Shown here in pieces: positions 8,766-17,096 of a stretch of 64,000 nucleotides of DNA (position 1 is the first letter of the stretch; every line of letters starts with the position of its first letter). The translations under genes were made by a program, and so were the position numbers. The stretch is from Sphingomonas sp. TDK1 (GTDB taxonomy: Bacteria > Pseudomonadota > Alphaproteobacteria > Sphingomonadales > Sphingomonadaceae), in the NCBI RefSeq assembly GCF_001650735.1, contig NZ_LXVY01000017.1:89517-153516 (forward strand), read 5' to 3'. The notes below the pieces were generated by a model. That model did not search any database. It saw only the letters and a program-made list of their open reading frames with translations, and had not been told where the DNA came from.

Positions 8766-9337
8766 GTGCCGTGCGCGCACGGACTCGTCGTTGGCGGATC
8801 CTCGCCGCTGGCAGGAGTGCGCGTGCCGCTGGGGGGCGTCGCGGTGCCGGGGAATCACGATCACGGGACGGCGCCCGACGCGATCCGGACAGCGCTACGC
8901 CGCGCCGGTATCGTCGTGCGCTCCCACGCCGCGCTTCGTCGGGGGGCGATCGCCTTGCCTGGCGTCGATGATGCCTATTCCGGCCATGACGATGCGGCGC
9001 AAACGGTGGCTTGGTGGCGACATCTGGGCGGCATTCCCGTCGTCCTGACGCACGCGCCGGATCTGGTCCGGAGTGGCCCGGCGAACTACCGCTGCTGCTC
9101 GCGGGCGAACCGCATCGCGGTCAGGTCGTAGTGCCGGGTTGGGGCCCAATGTTCCGCCGCTTGCCGCACGAGCAGTGGCGGCGGCTGTACGACCTGCGCC
9201 TCCGCTGTGGCGGGATCGCCGATGGCGGATGCCGGATCGTGGTGACGGCCGGAGTGGGATCGGGCACCATGCCGCCCCGCCTCGGGGCGCCGCCGGACTG
9301 GTGGCGGATCGAACTGGGTGCGCCGCGCAGGCGCTGA
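8766..9337 (+). pseudogene. decayed metallophosphoesterase
   Basis: Remnants of a calcineurin-like phosphoesterase are spread over two frames. The first (8766-9131) retains VPGNHDHGTAPDAIRTALR, LPGVDDAYSGHDDA and VVLTHAPDLV. The homology then moves to a different frame around 9080 and continues as ELPLLLAGEPHRGQVVVPG and IVVTAGVGSGTMPPR, ending at 9337. The N-terminal metal-binding block (DxH...GD) is missing, and the last metal motif, normally GHTH, is changed to GEPH. A truncated N-terminus, a frameshift and a lost ligand all point to an inactive gene. It is convergent with the RNA helicase gene. Confidence 0.7.
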
Positions 9338-9421
9338 CAGGGCATGGGCTCGGCGCGCGATCAACCGGTGGCCAGCCGAACGAACGGCCGGCCGCGCGGT
9401 ACCGTATGGATAGAACAAGTT

Positions 9422-9441
9422 GCGGCGCGTTTCCGCGCCGC
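9422..9441 (-). terminator. hairpin after the DEAD-box helicase gene
   Basis: A perfect 8-bp inverted repeat (GCGGCGCG, loop tttc, CGCGCCGC) lies just beyond the helicase stop. On the minus strand it is followed by aacttgttct, which has no clear T tract. Confidence 0.45.
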
Positions 9442-9445
9442 GCGA

Positions 9446-10933
9446 TCAGGCGTCGATCGTATAGTTGAGGAAGTCCGGGATCGGGCCGTTCCAACCCTCG
9501 TCCGGGCCGTCATCCTGGTCGCGGCGGCGGCGGCGATCGTCGCGGGCGGGCCGTTCGTCGCGGGCGGGCCGTTCGTCGCGGATCGGGCGCTCCTCGCGCG
9601 CCGGGCGCTCCGCGCGTGCGGGACGTGCGTGGCTCTCCTCGCGCGGCGCAGGGGCGGCGGCCTGTTCCTCGCGGGCCGGCGCGGCGCGGCGCGACTTCGG
9701 CTTGGCCGGTGCATCCGCAGCGACCTCGTCGCGGCGCGGCTCCGCCTTCTTGGCATCACGCTTCCTGCCGCGCTCCCGCGTCGGGGCGGCGGTCTGCGCA
9801 TCGTCCGATGCCACCGGGCTCGGCACGCGTTCGATCTTGTGGCCGGTCAGCTTCTCGATCTCGGTGATGTTCTCGGCATCCTCGGGCGTCACCAGCGTGT
9901 AGGCGATGCCGGTGGCGCCGCCGCGGCCGGTGCGGCCGATACGGTGGACATAATCGTCCGGATGCCAGGGGGCGTCGAAGTTGAAGACGTGGCTGATGCC
10001 CTTCACGTCGATGCCGCGCGCCGCGACGTCCGATGCGACGAGGATGTTGACGTCGCCGTTCTTGAACCGGTCCAGCTCGGCGATGCGGGCCGACTGGTCC
10101 ATGTCGCCGTGAATCTCCGCCGAGCGGAAGCCGTGCTTCTTCAGGCTCTTGTTCAGATCGCGGACGGTCGTCTTGCGGTTGCAGAAGATGATCGCGGTGG
10201 CGACCTCGTCCTGACGCAGCAGGTCGCGCAGCACCTGGCGCTTCACGTGCGCGGTGTTCGGCACCTGAACGATTCGCTGGGCGATGTTGACGTTGGCGGT
10301 GGCGGGGCGCGCCACTTCGATCGTCTTGGGGTCGGTGAGAAAGCGGTCCGCCAGCTTCTTGATGGGGGGCGGCATCGTCGCCGAGAACAGCAATGTCTGG
10401 CGCACCTTGGGTAGCTTGGTGCAGATTTCCTCGATATCGGGGATGAACCCCATGTCGAGCATCCGGTCCGCCTCGTCGATCACCAACAGGCTGCAGCCGG
10501 TGAGCAGGATCTTGCCGCGGCCATACAGGTCCATCAGCCGGCCCGGCGTGGCGATAAGGACGTCGACGCCCTTTTCCAGCGCCTTGACCTGATCGCCCAT
10601 CTGCACGCCGCCGATGAGCAGGGCCATGGAGAGCTTGTGGTTGAGGCCGTATTTCTCGAAATTCTCCGCGACCTGCGCCGCAAGCTCGCGCGTCGGCTCG
10701 AGGATCAGCGAACGCGGCATCAGCGCGCGGGTGCGCCCTTCGCCGAGCACGTCGATCATCGGCAGCACAAAGGCCGCGGTCTTGCCGGTGCCCGTCTGGG
10801 CGATACCGATGAGGTCCTTGCCCATCAGCACCGACGGGATCGCCTGGCGCTGGATTGGAGTCGGCTCGGTATAGCCGGCGTCGGTCACCGCGCGGAGAAG
10901 TTCGTCAGAAAGGCCGAGATCGGCAAAGCTCAT
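9446..10933 (-). CDS. DEAD-box RNA helicase with Arg-rich tail
   Basis: A 495-residue ATP-dependent RNA helicase. Motifs appear in order: Q motif TPIQRQAIP, Walker A AQTGTGKT, PTRELAAQ, DEAD box VIDEADRMLD, SAT, ASDVAARGIDV and HRIGRTGRGG. After about residue 380 the protein becomes a low-complexity tail rich in Arg, Glu and Ala with tandem units of the type RPARDE, likely a disordered RNA-binding region as in RhlE-type helicases. The ATG at 10933 (MSFADLGLSDELL) is the family start; a GTG at 10963 would add ten residues. RhlE-like roles in ribosome assembly or cold response are inferred from the family. Confidence 0.92.
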   Translation of the reverse strand: MSFADLGLSDELLRAVTDAGYTEPTPIQRQAIPSVLMGKDLIGIAQTGTGKTAAFVLPMIDVLGEGRTRALMPRSLILEPTRELAAQVAENFEKYGLNHKLSMALLIGGVQMGDQVKALEKGVDVLIATPGRLMDLYGRGKILLTGCSLLVIDEADRMLDMGFIPDIEEICTKLPKVRQTLLFSATMPPPIKKLADRFLTDPKTIEVARPATANVNIAQRIVQVPNTAHVKRQVLRDLLRQDEVATAIIFCNRKTTVRDLNKSLKKHGFRSAEIHGDMDQSARIAELDRFKNGDVNILVASDVAARGIDVKGISHVFNFDAPWHPDDYVHRIGRTGRGGATGIAYTLVTPEDAENITEIEKLTGHKIERVPSPVASDDAQTAAPTRERGRKRDAKKAEPRRDEVAADAPAKPKSRRAAPAREEQAAAPAPREESHARPARAERPAREERPIRDERPARDERPARDDRRRRRDQDDGPDEGWNGPIPDFLNYTIDA

Positions 10934-11015
10934 GCAATTGTCCGGAAAATAGGGCGCGTTCACTGCGCCTCAGCAGAAGGCATCGCGCTTGCGGATTCAA
11001 CCGCAAAAGTCAAGC

Positions 11016-11465
11016 TCAGCGTGCGCGAACGAGGTTCTTGAAGGCCTGAATAGGGCATGTTCTGCCCGATCGGGAGCGCAAGGCATCGCGACCCGCGCAG
11101 AACTTGCTGTCCTTTGTCGGCTTCAGATAGGCACCCGAATAGAAACCCAGCGCCGGGCATTCGGCGCCCAGCTTGGCGCGGAGCAGCGATCCGTCCTCGA
11201 GGATCAGGTCCACGCTGTCGGCCGCGTTGACGGTGAAGCCCTGGATCCGGCCCACGTCCACGCAGCTTTTGGCGCGACGTTCGACGACGGAGGGGGATTC
11301 GCGGACGACGATCGTCGTGGTCGTCACCGTCATGCGCGGCACGTGAATCGAAACATGCTGCTGGAAAGACGGCGCGATGGCAGCGTCGACGGCCATGGCC
11401 GGGCGCGCCGCGGGAGCGGCGAGCAACAGCGCAAGGCCGGCAGCGGCGATCGGCAGTTTCAACAT
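11016..11465 (-). CDS. hypothetical secreted protein, Cys-containing
   Basis: A 149-residue protein with a clear Sec signal peptide (MLKLPIAAAGLALLLAAPAA, cleavage after ARPAMA). The mature part contains CVDVGRIQGF, a beta-rich VDLILEDGSLLRAKLGAECP and two further Cys (SKFCAGRD, RTCPIQAF), so one or two disulfides are likely in the periplasm. No known domain is recognised. The frame is open much further upstream, antisense to the FAD-linked oxidase gene, but the signal peptide fixes the start near 11465 (or 11489). It lies upstream of the helicase on the same strand, 82 bases apart. Confidence 0.7.
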   Translation of the reverse strand: MLKLPIAAAGLALLLAAPAARPAMAVDAAIAPSFQQHVSIHVPRMTVTTTTIVVRESPSVVERRAKSCVDVGRIQGFTVNAADSVDLILEDGSLLRAKLGAECPALGFYSGAYLKPTKDSKFCAGRDALRSRSGRTCPIQAFKNLVRAR

Positions 11466-11540
11466 GGTGGGATCGGACAATAGGTGCATCGGCTTGAACG
11501 CTGGATGAACTGCCGCACGCCATGCTAGTGCGCAACCATC

Positions 11541-12989
11541 ATGACACCCGCGCAGCAACGCATCACTGCCTTCGCCGCCGAACGCTTCGGCCCCAAGGCG
11601 GTCACGACCGATCCGCAGGACATCGAGCCCTGGCTCACGGACTGGCGCCGCCGCTATCACGGCGCGGCGCCTGCGATCCTGTCGCCCGGGTCCACCGAAG
11701 AGGTCAGCGCGCTGGTGGCGCTGGCCAACGACCTTGGCGTGGCGCTCGTCCCGCAGGGCGGCAATACCGGCATGGTGGGGGGCGCGATTCCGCCGGCGGA
11801 CGGATCGGCGCTGCTTTTCTCCACCCGTCGCCTGCACCGTATCCGCCGCATGGACCCGGAGGCGAATCTGGCCGTTGCCGAGGCGGGCGTGATTCTCGGG
11901 ACGTTCCGTGACGCGGCCGAGGCTGCGGGGCGGCGCTTTCCGCTCGATCTGGGCGCGCGGGGCAGCGCCACGATCGGCGGGCTGGTTTCCACCAATGCCG
12001 GCGGCGTGCAGGTGCTGCGGTTCGGAACGATGCGCGCGCTGGTGGCGGGCGTCGAGGCGGTGTTGCCCGATGGATCGGTGCATGACGGGCTGTCGGCGCT
12101 GAAAAAGGACAATCGCGGCTACGATCTCAACCAGCTGCTGATCGGCGCCGAGGGGACTCTCGGCATCGTCACGGCCGCCACGCTGCGGCTGGTGCCGGCG
12201 GCGGCCGCGCGGGCGGTGGCGTGGGTGGGGGTGGAGAGTCCGGCGCAGGCGCTCGCGTTGCTGCGACGGTTGCAGGCCGCGACCGACATGATCGAGAGTT
12301 TCGAGATCATGCCCGACGATACCGTCGCGCTGGTGCTGGAGCATGTGCCGGGCACACGCCTGCCGCTTGCCGGTGCGCATCGCTGGCACGTGCTGATCGA
12401 GGCCGTAACCGGCGATCCGGCCGCCGAGGCACCGGCAGTGGTGCTCGAACGCATGCTGGCGGAAGCCTTTGAGAGCGGCCTGGCGCAGGATGCCGTCATC
12501 GCCGCCAGTGAGGCGCAGGCGGAACAGTTCTGGCGGATCCGGCATTCCATTTCCGAGGCGGAGCGCGCGAGCGGCCCCGCCGTGCAGCACGACATCTCCG
12601 TGCCGGTGGAGGATATGCCACGCTTCATGGTGGAAGGCGGGGCGGAGGCCGAGGCGCGCTTCCCCGGCACGCACACGATCGCCTATGGCCATCTCGGCGA
12701 CGGCAATGTCCATTTCCATGTGCGCGCACCCAGGGGCGTTGATCGCGACCGCTGGTATGCCGAGGAGGCGCCGCGGATCACGCGGCTGGTGCACGACATG
12801 GTGGTGGCCGCGGGCGGATCGATCTCGGCCGAACACGGTATCGGTCAGATGAAGCGCGACGAGCTCGCGCGTCTGTCGCCGCCGGCGCGAATGGCTGCCC
12901 TGCGCGCGATCAAGACCGCGCTCGATCCCAAGCTGATTCTCAATCCGGGAAAGCTGGTCGCGCTTGCGCCGACCATCGTCAGCAAATAG
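11541..12989 (+). CDS. FAD-binding oxidoreductase, GlcD / D-2-hydroxyglutarate dehydrogenase-like
   Basis: A 482-residue FAD-linked oxidase of the VAO family that oxidises D-2-hydroxy acids such as D-lactate, glycolate or D-2-hydroxyglutarate. The FAD_binding_4 domain shows VPQGGNTGMVGGA near residue 72 and the segment TNAGGVQVLRFGTMRALV. The C-terminal FAD-oxidase domain has the conserved GHLGDGNVHFHV and SAEHGIGQMKRDEL with the catalytic and metal-binding histidines. The substrate cannot be told from motifs alone. The ATG at 11541 is close to the divergent secreted-protein gene, 75 bases away. It is followed by sapC after 53 bases. Confidence 0.9.
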   Translation: MTPAQQRITAFAAERFGPKAVTTDPQDIEPWLTDWRRRYHGAAPAILSPGSTEEVSALVALANDLGVALVPQGGNTGMVGGAIPPADGSALLFSTRRLHRIRRMDPEANLAVAEAGVILGTFRDAAEAAGRRFPLDLGARGSATIGGLVSTNAGGVQVLRFGTMRALVAGVEAVLPDGSVHDGLSALKKDNRGYDLNQLLIGAEGTLGIVTAATLRLVPAAAARAVAWVGVESPAQALALLRRLQAATDMIESFEIMPDDTVALVLEHVPGTRLPLAGAHRWHVLIEAVTGDPAAEAPAVVLERMLAEAFESGLAQDAVIAASEAQAEQFWRIRHSISEAERASGPAVQHDISVPVEDMPRFMVEGGAEAEARFPGTHTIAYGHLGDGNVHFHVRAPRGVDRDRWYAEEAPRITRLVHDMVVAAGGSISAEHGIGQMKRDELARLSPPARMAALRAIKTALDPKLILNPGKLVALAPTIVSK

Positions 12990-13042
12990 ACCGCGGGCCG
13001 GTTGAAACGCCTTTCGACGAAAAAAGTTCTCAGGAGATCCTC

Positions 13043-13813
13043 ATGGCCAGCGCGCCGCAGTCGCTTCCCTTGTTCTACAATCAGCTCGAGCCGCTTTCGA
13101 GCCAGGTCCATGCCGATTTCCGCACGCGTTCGACCGACCGCGCGCCGTTTCTTGCCGGCCAGCACGCGGTGCCCGTCACCGTCGAGGAATTTCCGCTGGT
13201 GCAGCGCTTCATGCCGATCGTCTTCTCGGTGGGCGAGGACCCCGTGCCGCTGGCGCTGATGGGCCTGAACGAAGGCGTGAACACCTTCTTCGACACCGAA
13301 GGCAAGCTGGTCGACCAGAATTTCTACGTGCCCGCCTATATCCGTCGCTATCCGTTCCTGCTGGCGCGCCTGCGCCCGGACACCGACGAGCTGTCGCTTT
13401 GCTTCGATCCGACTTCGGACGTGGTCGGCAAGTTCGACGAAGGCGAGCCGCTGTTCAACGGCACCGAGCCGAGCGAGATCACCAAGAATATCCTGCAGTT
13501 CAACGAGCAGTTCGAGACGGCCGGTGCCCGCACCAGCCAGTTCATGCGCGAGCTCAAGGACTTGAACCTGCTGATCGACGGCGAAGTCTCGATCCAGCCG
13601 GACGGCGCCGAGCAGCCGTTCATCTATCGCGGCTTCATGATGGTCGACGAGAACAAGCTGAACGAGATGCGCGGCGACCAGCTCCGCAAGATCGTGCAGA
13701 ACGGCATGCTGCCGCTGATCTACGCCCACCTGTTCTCGCTGGCGCAGATGCGCGAGCTGTTCGCCCGCCAGATGCGCGCGGGTTGGCAGCCCGAGGTGCA
13801 GCTGGTCGGCTGA
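13043..13813 (+). CDS. SapC family protein
   Basis: A 256-residue protein of the SapC family, common in sphingomonads and caulobacters. The family was first linked to S-layer protein secretion in Campylobacter, but its biochemical role is not settled. Typical features include an N-terminal FYNQLEPLS, the block FVPAYIRRYPFLLA-like segment (here NFYVPAYIRRYPFLLARL), LCFDPTSD and a C-terminal LPLIYAHLFSLAQM. It has no signal peptide. A hairpin begins eight bases after the stop, so the transcript probably ends there. Confidence 0.88.
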   Translation: MASAPQSLPLFYNQLEPLSSQVHADFRTRSTDRAPFLAGQHAVPVTVEEFPLVQRFMPIVFSVGEDPVPLALMGLNEGVNTFFDTEGKLVDQNFYVPAYIRRYPFLLARLRPDTDELSLCFDPTSDVVGKFDEGEPLFNGTEPSEITKNILQFNEQFETAGARTSQFMRELKDLNLLIDGEVSIQPDGAEQPFIYRGFMMVDENKLNEMRGDQLRKIVQNGMLPLIYAHLFSLAQMRELFARQMRAGWQPEVQLVG

Positions 13814-13821
13814 TCCTCGCC

Positions 13822-13844
13822 GGGGCAAGGCTCGCCCTTGCCCC
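13822..13844 (+). terminator. hairpin after sapC
   Basis: A perfect 9-bp inverted repeat, GGGGCAAGG with loop ctcgc and CCTTGCCCC, starts eight bases after the sapC stop. There is no run of T. Confidence 0.5.
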
Positions 13845-13850
13845 ATACTG

Positions 13851-13976
13851 CCTTGCGCCCCTCCTCCTGGGAGGGGCTTGGGGATGGCGGGATTCCGAGC
13901 CAGAAGCATGGTTTCGATGATGCGCCGTCCCGCCCCAACCCCGTCCCCGATGGGGGCGGGGCTTGATGGACGGTAA
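13851..13976. repeat. GC-rich palindromic intergenic repeat
   Basis: Two related GC-rich palindromes, one around CCCCTCCTCCTGGGAGGGG and one around GTCCCCGATGGGGGCGGGG, flank about 60 bases. They look like inverted copies of the short CCCC/GGGG intergenic palindromes common in sphingomonad genomes. No coding frame is supported in this interval. Confidence 0.4.
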
Positions 13977-14060
13977 GGATCTGGCGCATCCCGATCGCGC
14001 CCGCCGGCTCCCAAAAAACCGCACCGCCGTTCAACCGAAAAACTTCTGCGACGAGTTGCC

Positions 14061-14088
14061 TTGAACTCGGTTGCCCCGTCTCTATATC
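14061..14088 (+). promoter_or_regulatory. sigma-70-like promoter of candidate sRNA
   Basis: TTGAAC at 14061-14066 and TATATC at 14083-14088 are separated by 16 bases, a good alphaproteobacterial housekeeping promoter. No gene starts on the plus strand downstream until 15168, but a strong terminator follows at 14167. Confidence 0.55.
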
Positions 14089-14094
14089 TCTAAG

Positions 14095-14198
14095 GTACGG
14101 CTCGTGTCCCCCCTTTCGCGATGCCGTGCGACGCGCCTTCGGGCGTGTCTCCTCCCTGAACCTTGGCCACCTCGTGGGTAACCGCGAGGTGGTTTTTT
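14095..14198 (+). ncRNA. candidate small RNA with anti-Shine-Dalgarno motif
   Basis: A predicted transcript of about 104 bases runs from a promoter at 14061-14088 to a Rho-independent terminator ending at 14198. It contains a hairpin with a UUCG loop (14130-14149) followed directly by CTCCTCCC (14149-14156), plus a CCCCCC tract (14108-14113). C-rich, anti-Shine-Dalgarno segments are typical of several alphaproteobacterial trans-acting sRNAs. No SRP RNA or tRNA features are seen, and the sequence is not assigned to a family here. The intergenic position, promoter and terminator are seen directly; function is inferred. Confidence 0.45.
14167..14198 (+). terminator. Rho-independent terminator of the candidate sRNA
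   Basis: An 8-bp stem (CCACCTCG / CGAGGTGG) with a ten-base loop is followed directly by six T. It points along the plus strand, where no protein gene ends nearby; the closest plus-strand gene, sapC, stops 350 bases upstream and has its own hairpin. Confidence 0.75.
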
Positions 14199-14207
14199 AT
14201 GTGCGGT

Positions 14208-15053
14208 TCACTCGGCGGCCAAGGCGCCGGGCAGCGCTTCCTCGGCCAGTGCATCGACGATGGCGCGCAGCAGCGCCGTGACGGCCGGTGCTGCCGGCGC
14301 GAGGCCGTCGAATGCGGCGTCCAGATAGAGCGACCGATCGAATTCCAGCTGCAGTGCGTGAATGCCGCGACGCGGATCGCCGTGACGCTCCAGGATATGG
14401 CCGCCGGCATAGGGCGTGTTCGCAGCGGTCGCGATACCGTGCTGCCGCGCCACGGCCGCCGCGCGCGTGCCGAACCGGCCGGCGGCGGCGCGGCCGAAGC
14501 GATCGCCGATCACCAGCCGCGGCGTGGTTTCCGGCGAGCCCAGGGGCGGCATCGAATGGATGTCGACCAGCAGCGCGATGCCGAATCGTGCCCGTGCCGC
14601 AGCCAGCGCCTCGCCAAGCGCCAGGTGGTAGGGGCGGTGATCCGCCTGGATTCGCGCGGCGATGTCCTCTGCGGCGAAGCGGCCCTGCCAGAGCTGGCCC
14701 AGCGTGCCGACCCGGCGCGGCACCAGCCCCAGCCCGCTGCGTACCTTGGTGGACAATGGGCGGCCGAGAAGATGCGCGCCCTCGTCGATCTGGGGATCGC
14801 GATCATGCTCGGCGCGGTTGAGATCAATCCAGGCACGGGCGCGCGTGGCGACGAACAGCGTCTCTTCCCGACGCGCGTCGATCGCCAGAAGGTCGATATG
14901 GCGATCCTCAAGGGCGCGCAGCGCGGCAGGCGGCACCCGCAGCGCGGCGAGCAGCGACTCCGGATAGTCGCGCCCGCCATGGGGCACGGAGAGCACCACG
15001 GGGCTTTCCGGGGGTACCGGCCCGTAGCGATCGAAGCTGGCGGCGCTAGTCAC
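14208..15053 (-). CDS. N-formylglutamate amidohydrolase family protein
   Basis: A 281-residue zinc-type amidohydrolase of the N-formylglutamate amidohydrolase family (HutG-like; PF05013), which releases formate from N-formyl-L-glutamate. Conserved blocks are VVLSVPHGGRDYPE, DLNRAEHDRDP, LLVDIHSMPP and IHALQLEFDRSLYLD. No histidine-utilisation genes are nearby. Instead it is divergent from a cpdR-like receiver gene, a pairing seen in many alphaproteobacteria. The start at 15053 (MTSAASFDRYGPV) has about 115 bases of shared upstream region with cpdR. Confidence 0.88.
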   Translation of the reverse strand: MTSAASFDRYGPVPPESPVVLSVPHGGRDYPESLLAALRVPPAALRALEDRHIDLLAIDARREETLFVATRARAWIDLNRAEHDRDPQIDEGAHLLGRPLSTKVRSGLGLVPRRVGTLGQLWQGRFAAEDIAARIQADHRPYHLALGEALAAARARFGIALLVDIHSMPPLGSPETTPRLVIGDRFGRAAAGRFGTRAAAVARQHGIATAANTPYAGGHILERHGDPRRGIHALQLEFDRSLYLDAAFDGLAPAAPAVTALLRAIVDALAEEALPGALAAE

Positions 15054-15167
15054 CCGGAGAGACTAGGCCCGCAGGATCGGGCGGGCAACGGATGGGAACT
15101 GCCCTGGCTGGAAAATCTTAAGGGGTTGGCCCATAAAGGGCGGGCGGTTGGTACCGATGGGGTGAAG

Positions 15168-15542
15168 ATGATCCGGATTCTGCTGGCCGAAGACGATCGC
15201 GTGATGCGCGAATATCTCACCCGCGCGCTCGAACGCTCGGGCTATGCGGTCAGCGCGGTCGATCGCGGCACGGCGGCGGTGCCCCTGCTCGAGTCCGAGC
15301 GATTCGACCTGCTGCTCACCGACATCGTGATGCCGGAGATGGATGGGATCGAGCTTGCGCAGCGCGCCGCGGAGATTGCGCCCGAGATGCGGGTGATGTT
15401 CATCACCGGGTTCGCGGCGGTGACGTTGCGCGCCGGCAAGCAGGTGCCGCAGGCCCGCGTTCTCTCCAAGCCGTTCCACCTGCGTGATCTGGTGCTCGAG
15501 GTCGATCGGATGTTCGAATCGGAGAATGTGGGACAAAATTGA
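15168..15542 (+). CDS. cpdR: CpdR-type single-domain response regulator
   Basis: A 124-residue stand-alone receiver domain. It begins MIRILLAEDDRVMREYL and shows the acidic pair ED near residue 9, the phospho-acceptor Asp in LLLTDIVMPEMDG, Thr/Ser in FITGFAAV and Lys in VLSKPFHLRDL. In Caulobacter, unphosphorylated CpdR delivers substrates such as CtrA and PdeA to ClpXP and is controlled by the CckA-ChpT phosphorelay. The same role is inferred here from sequence and from the neighbouring N-formylglutamate amidohydrolase. ATG at 15168 is used; a GTG at 15162 would add two residues. Confidence 0.85.
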   Translation: MIRILLAEDDRVMREYLTRALERSGYAVSAVDRGTAAVPLLESERFDLLLTDIVMPEMDGIELAQRAAEIAPEMRVMFITGFAAVTLRAGKQVPQARVLSKPFHLRDLVLEVDRMFESENVGQN

Positions 15543-15551
15543 AATTCGCGC

Positions 15552-15580
15552 TTGCACGGGGGGCGGACCCCCGCTAAAGG
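15552..15580 (+). promoter_or_regulatory. possible promoter of tRNA-Val
   Basis: TTGCAC at 15552-15557 and TAAAGG at 15575-15580 are separated by 17 bases, placed 18 bases upstream of the tRNA. The -10 is a weak match. The spacer contains a GGGGG/CCCCC palindrome that could instead end the cpdR transcript. Confidence 0.35.
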
Positions 15581-15597
15581 CGCGCTTCCCGAGTTTC

Positions 15598-15672
15598 GGG
15601 CGCGTAGCTCAGTGGTAGAGCACTGTGTTGACATCGCAGGGGTCGCAAGTTCAATCCTTGCCGCGCCCACCA
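15598..15672 (+). tRNA. tRNA-Val (GAC)
   Basis: A complete 75-base tRNA. The acceptor stem GGGCGCG pairs with CGCGCCC, the D arm is GCTCAGTGGTAGAGC, the anticodon arm CTGTG-TTGACAT-CGCAG has anticodon GAC, and the T loop is TTCAATC in the arm GCAAGTTCAATCCTTGC. The 3' CCA is genome-encoded. A strong terminator follows eight bases later. Confidence 0.97.
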
Positions 15673-15679
15673 TCAAAGA

Positions 15680-15714
15680 CCCCGCTAAGCCCATGGCTTG
15701 GCGGGGTTTTTTGT
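15680..15714 (+). terminator. Rho-independent terminator after tRNA-Val
   Basis: A 12-bp stem (CCCCGCTAAGCC with GGCTTGGCGGGG, one G-T pair) has a catg loop and is followed by TTTTTTGTTGTT. It is a canonical intrinsic terminator. Confidence 0.9.
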
Positions 15715-15845
15715 TGTTCTTAAGCGATCGCCCGGAGGCGCGGTCGCGGTTGGAATCGCAGCCTCTTGCCGGGAGCGTCGGGTCGATGGTAGCGCTATCG
15801 GGAAGCGGCAATAGCCGCTCCGCAAAATGACGAGAGGATAGGCTG

Positions 15846-16973
15846 TTGCGTCTTTCGCTGAAACTTCCGACGGCTGCGGCTGCTATCGCGCTGCTTGCCG
15901 GCTGTTCGTCTGGCAATTCCGCGCAGAATGATGCCGCCGCGAATGCCGCGGCCCCGGCAAATGCGTCTGCCGAAGCACGCAGCCCGGACGGCAAGCAGTA
16001 TCTGGCCCAGCCGCTGGTGAAGGACCTGTACTTCGCCGATCCCTCCGCGCACGTCTTCAACGGCAAGATCTACGTCTATCCCAGCCATGATGTCGACGCG
16101 GGTATCCCCGACGACGATCTCGGCAGCCAATATGCGATGCACGACTATCAGGTGCTGAGCATGGACCGGCCGGGCGGGCCGGTGACGGTAAACCCCGTCG
16201 CGCTCGACCTGAAGCAGATTCCCTGGGCCAAGGAAAAGGCCTGGGCGCCGGACGCGGCGTTCAAGAACGGCACCTATTACCTGTATTTCCCGGCCAAGGA
16301 TAAGCAGGGCGTGTTCCGGATCGGCGTCGCCACCTCGGCTTCGCCGGTCGGCCCCTTCAAGGCGGAACCCGAACCCATCGCAGGGGCCTATTCGATCGAC
16401 CCTGCCGTGTTCACTGACGACGACGGCCAGAGCTATCTGTATGTCGGCGGTATCTGGGGCGGGCAGCTGCAGCGCTGGGCCACCGGCAAATACGATCCCA
16501 ATGCCGGCGATACCGATTTGAAGAAGGACGATCAGCCCGCCCTGTCCGGCAAGGTGGCGCGCCTCACGCCCGACATGAAGCATCTGGCCGAACCGCTCCG
16601 CGACGCGGTCATCTTGGACGAGAAGGGCAAGCAGGTCCTCGGGGGCGACCATGATCGCCGCTTCTTCGAGGCCGCGTGGACGTTCAAGCGCGGTGGTAAA
16701 TACTATTACATGTACTCGACGGGCGACACGCACTTCCTCAACTACGCCATTGGCAGCAGCCCCTACGGCCCGTTCAAATATACCGGCCGCGTCCTGGAGC
16801 CGGTCCAGGGCTGGACGAGCCATGGTTCGGTCTTCGAATTCCAGGGCAAATGGTATCTGGCGTACCATGACACGCAGCTCACGAATAAGAACCATCTCCG
16901 CTCGGCCAAGATCACCGAACTGACCTTCCGCCCCGACGGCACGATCGAGACGCTCAAGCCGTTCAAGGACTGA
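15846..16973 (+). CDS. glycoside hydrolase family 43 lipoprotein
   Basis: A 375-residue five-bladed beta-propeller glycosidase of family 43, whose members include beta-xylosidases and alpha-L-arabinofuranosidases acting on plant hemicellulose. The N-terminus is a lipoprotein signal with lipobox LLAGC, so the enzyme is probably anchored in the envelope. Propeller motifs include FADPSAHVFNGKIYVYPSHD (catalytic base Asp), AWAPDAAFKNGTYYLYFPA, YSIDPAVFTDDDG, FFEAAWTFKRGGKYYYMYS (candidate acid Glu) and YLAYHDT. The start is TTG at 15846, preceded by a GAGAGGA ribosome site; no in-frame ATG precedes the signal peptide. Confidence 0.88.
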   Translation: MRLSLKLPTAAAAIALLAGCSSGNSAQNDAAANAAAPANASAEARSPDGKQYLAQPLVKDLYFADPSAHVFNGKIYVYPSHDVDAGIPDDDLGSQYAMHDYQVLSMDRPGGPVTVNPVALDLKQIPWAKEKAWAPDAAFKNGTYYLYFPAKDKQGVFRIGVATSASPVGPFKAEPEPIAGAYSIDPAVFTDDDGQSYLYVGGIWGGQLQRWATGKYDPNAGDTDLKKDDQPALSGKVARLTPDMKHLAEPLRDAVILDEKGKQVLGGDHDRRFFEAAWTFKRGGKYYYMYSTGDTHFLNYAIGSSPYGPFKYTGRVLEPVQGWTSHGSVFEFQGKWYLAYHDTQLTNKNHLRSAKITELTFRPDGTIETLKPFKD

Positions 16974-17096
16974 GCCGGCGCGGCGCCCCCAGGGGGCGTC
17001 GCTGGTCGGCCCGCGCCGGTCGCTCCAGCGGCGGCGCAACGGGGTCCCGCCATGGGGCGGACGTGCTTCTGCCGCGTCGCCATGGTCCGGCGTGCC

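Noticed and set aside
14095..14198. SRP RNA or 6S RNA identity for the candidate sRNA
   Set aside because: The SRP GGAAGGAAGC-type apical loop is absent, and a long bulged 6S-like duplex is not apparent.
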